A stretch of 14,806 nt of DNA from an uncultured Adlercreutzia sp. GTDB lineage: Bacteria; Actinomycetota; Coriobacteriia; Coriobacteriales; Eggerthellaceae. Shown here in pieces: positions 13,979 through 14,806 of this stretch. The stretch covers positions 1-14,806 of the forward strand of contig NZ_CAUASN010000051.1 of assembly GCF_958431955.1 (NCBI RefSeq), written 5' to 3'. Every line of letters begins with the position of its first letter. The first letter of the stretch is position 1. The notes below the pieces were generated by a model that saw only the letters and a program-made list of their open reading frames with translations, searched no databases and was not told the DNA's origin. The position numbers were made by a program, and so were the translations under genes.

Positions 13979-14806
13979 CTACACGTCGGCGGCGGCTCCG
14001 GCGTTGGCGCTCTCGAGCATTTCCTGCTCCACCTCGCGATCGTACTCGCGGTCGATGGCGCTTTCCGACGTCGGCGGCTTGATCTGGAAGGGCACCGCCG
14101 GGGTGAAAAGGCTCACCACCGGCACGATCACCAGCGAGATGATCATGCACAGCGCGCCGCAGTTGATGGGGCTCGCGATGAGCGGCACACCGCCCGACAG
14201 CGCCAGGCCCATGTTCACGGCCGTCAGCCCCACGCCCACGGCAAACGAGCACCACACGCTCGCCTTCGAGATGCGGCCCGAGTACAGACCCCACAGGAAG
14301 GGGCCGAGGAACGAGCCGGCCAGCGCGCCCCACGAGTAGCCCATGAGCTGTGCGATGAACACCACGCTGGAATGGTACTGGAACAGCGCGATCACTGCAG
14401 AGATGGCGATGAACACCACGAGCAGCCCGCGCATCCACAGAAGCTGCTTCTTCTCGGACATGTCCTTCACGAAGTTTCCCTTGATCAGGTCGATGGTCAG
14501 CGTAGACGACGACGTGAGCACCAGCGACGACAGCGTGGACATGGACGCCGACAGCACGAGCACGATCACCAAGCCGATGAGCACGTCGGGCAGGGTGGAC
14601 AGCATCGTGGGGATGATGGAGTCGTACACCGGCGTGCCGTTGGCGGCGTACTCGATCTGGCTCTCGTACAGGCGCCCGAAGCCGCCGAGGAAATAGGAGC
14701 CGCCGGCCACCACGAAGGCGAAGATCGTGGAGATGATGGCGCCCTGCTTGATGGCGGGGCCGGTCTTGATGGCGTAGAACTTCTGCACCATCTGCGGCAG
14801 GCCCCA
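13979..14806 (-). CDS. sodium:solute symporter (SSS family), C-terminal part
   Basis: The frame runs off the window edge without a start, and 275 residues are visible. The visible part begins WGLPQMVQKFYAIKT, the conserved G-x-P-x-x-x-x-x-F region of SSS/PutP-type sodium symporters. About six or seven further hydrophobic segments follow, including LVLSASMSTLSSLVLTSSST, the Ser/Thr-rich sodium-site helix of this family. Near the end come SWGALAGSFLGPFLWGLY and a hydrophilic acidic tail (DREYDREVEQEMLESA). It should import a small organic solute (amino acid, carboxylate or similar) with Na+. The substrate cannot be told. No truncation other than the window edge is seen. Confidence 0.88.
   Translation of the reverse strand, partial: WGLPQMVQKFYAIKTGPAIKQGAIISTIFAFVVAGGSYFLGGFGRLYESQIEYAANGTPVYDSIIPTMLSTLPDVLIGLVIVLVLSASMSTLSSLVLTSSSTLTIDLIKGNFVKDMSEKKQLLWMRGLLVVFIAISAVIALFQYHSSVVFIAQLMGYSWGALAGSFLGPFLWGLYSGRISKASVWCSFAVGVGLTAVNMGLALSGGVPLIASPINCGALCMIISLVIVPVVSLFTPAVPFQIKPPTSESAIDREYDREVEQEMLESANAGAAADV

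Overview
The window looks like chromosomal DNA of a high-G+C anaerobic actinobacterium, most likely Coriobacteriia (Eggerthella/Gordonibacter-like). This is inferred from overall composition, GTG starts, strong AGGAGG ribosome sites and the gene set: a Tat-exported iron-sulfur lipoprotein, an NRAMP-related transporter, an NhaC antiporter and a divergent citrate synthase. No 16S or other species-level marker is present.

Layout. Positions 1-3472 form an accessory block: a type I-C-like cas3 on the minus strand, an AT-rich divergent promoter region, and a hicA-hicB toxin-antitoxin pair on the plus strand closed by a strong terminator. Positions 3514-4941 hold a citrate synthase (minus), followed by about 335 bases without a gene and then tRNA-Arg(ACG) with its own promoter and terminator. 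Positions 5392-8292 form a metal-ion operon (plus): a structured 5' leader with competing base-pairings, a PRC-barrel/MgtE_N/CBS protein with a single C-terminal membrane helix instead of the MgtE channel, and an NRAMP-superfamily transporter with altered metal-site motifs. An Rrf2-type regulator follows (8652-9137), sharing a bidirectional terminator with a convergent NhaC-type antiporter (9267-10925, minus). Next come hypA (11088-11450, minus) and a Tat-exported, probably lipid-anchored ferredoxin-like protein (11588-13066, minus). A divergent TetR-family regulator (13270-13833, plus) has two candidate operators in the shared intergenic region. The window ends inside a sodium:solute symporter (13979-14806, minus, 5' end missing).

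How parts may work together. The leader, the channel-less MgtE-like protein and the NRAMP-like permease look like one regulated cation-uptake unit, in which the cytosolic Mg-sensing fold has been moved from a channel to a separate transporter. The TetR protein probably controls the divergent iron-sulfur lipoprotein gene. HicB probably represses its own promoter through a palindrome in the promoter spacer. No CRISPR array and no cas gene other than cas3 lies inside the window.
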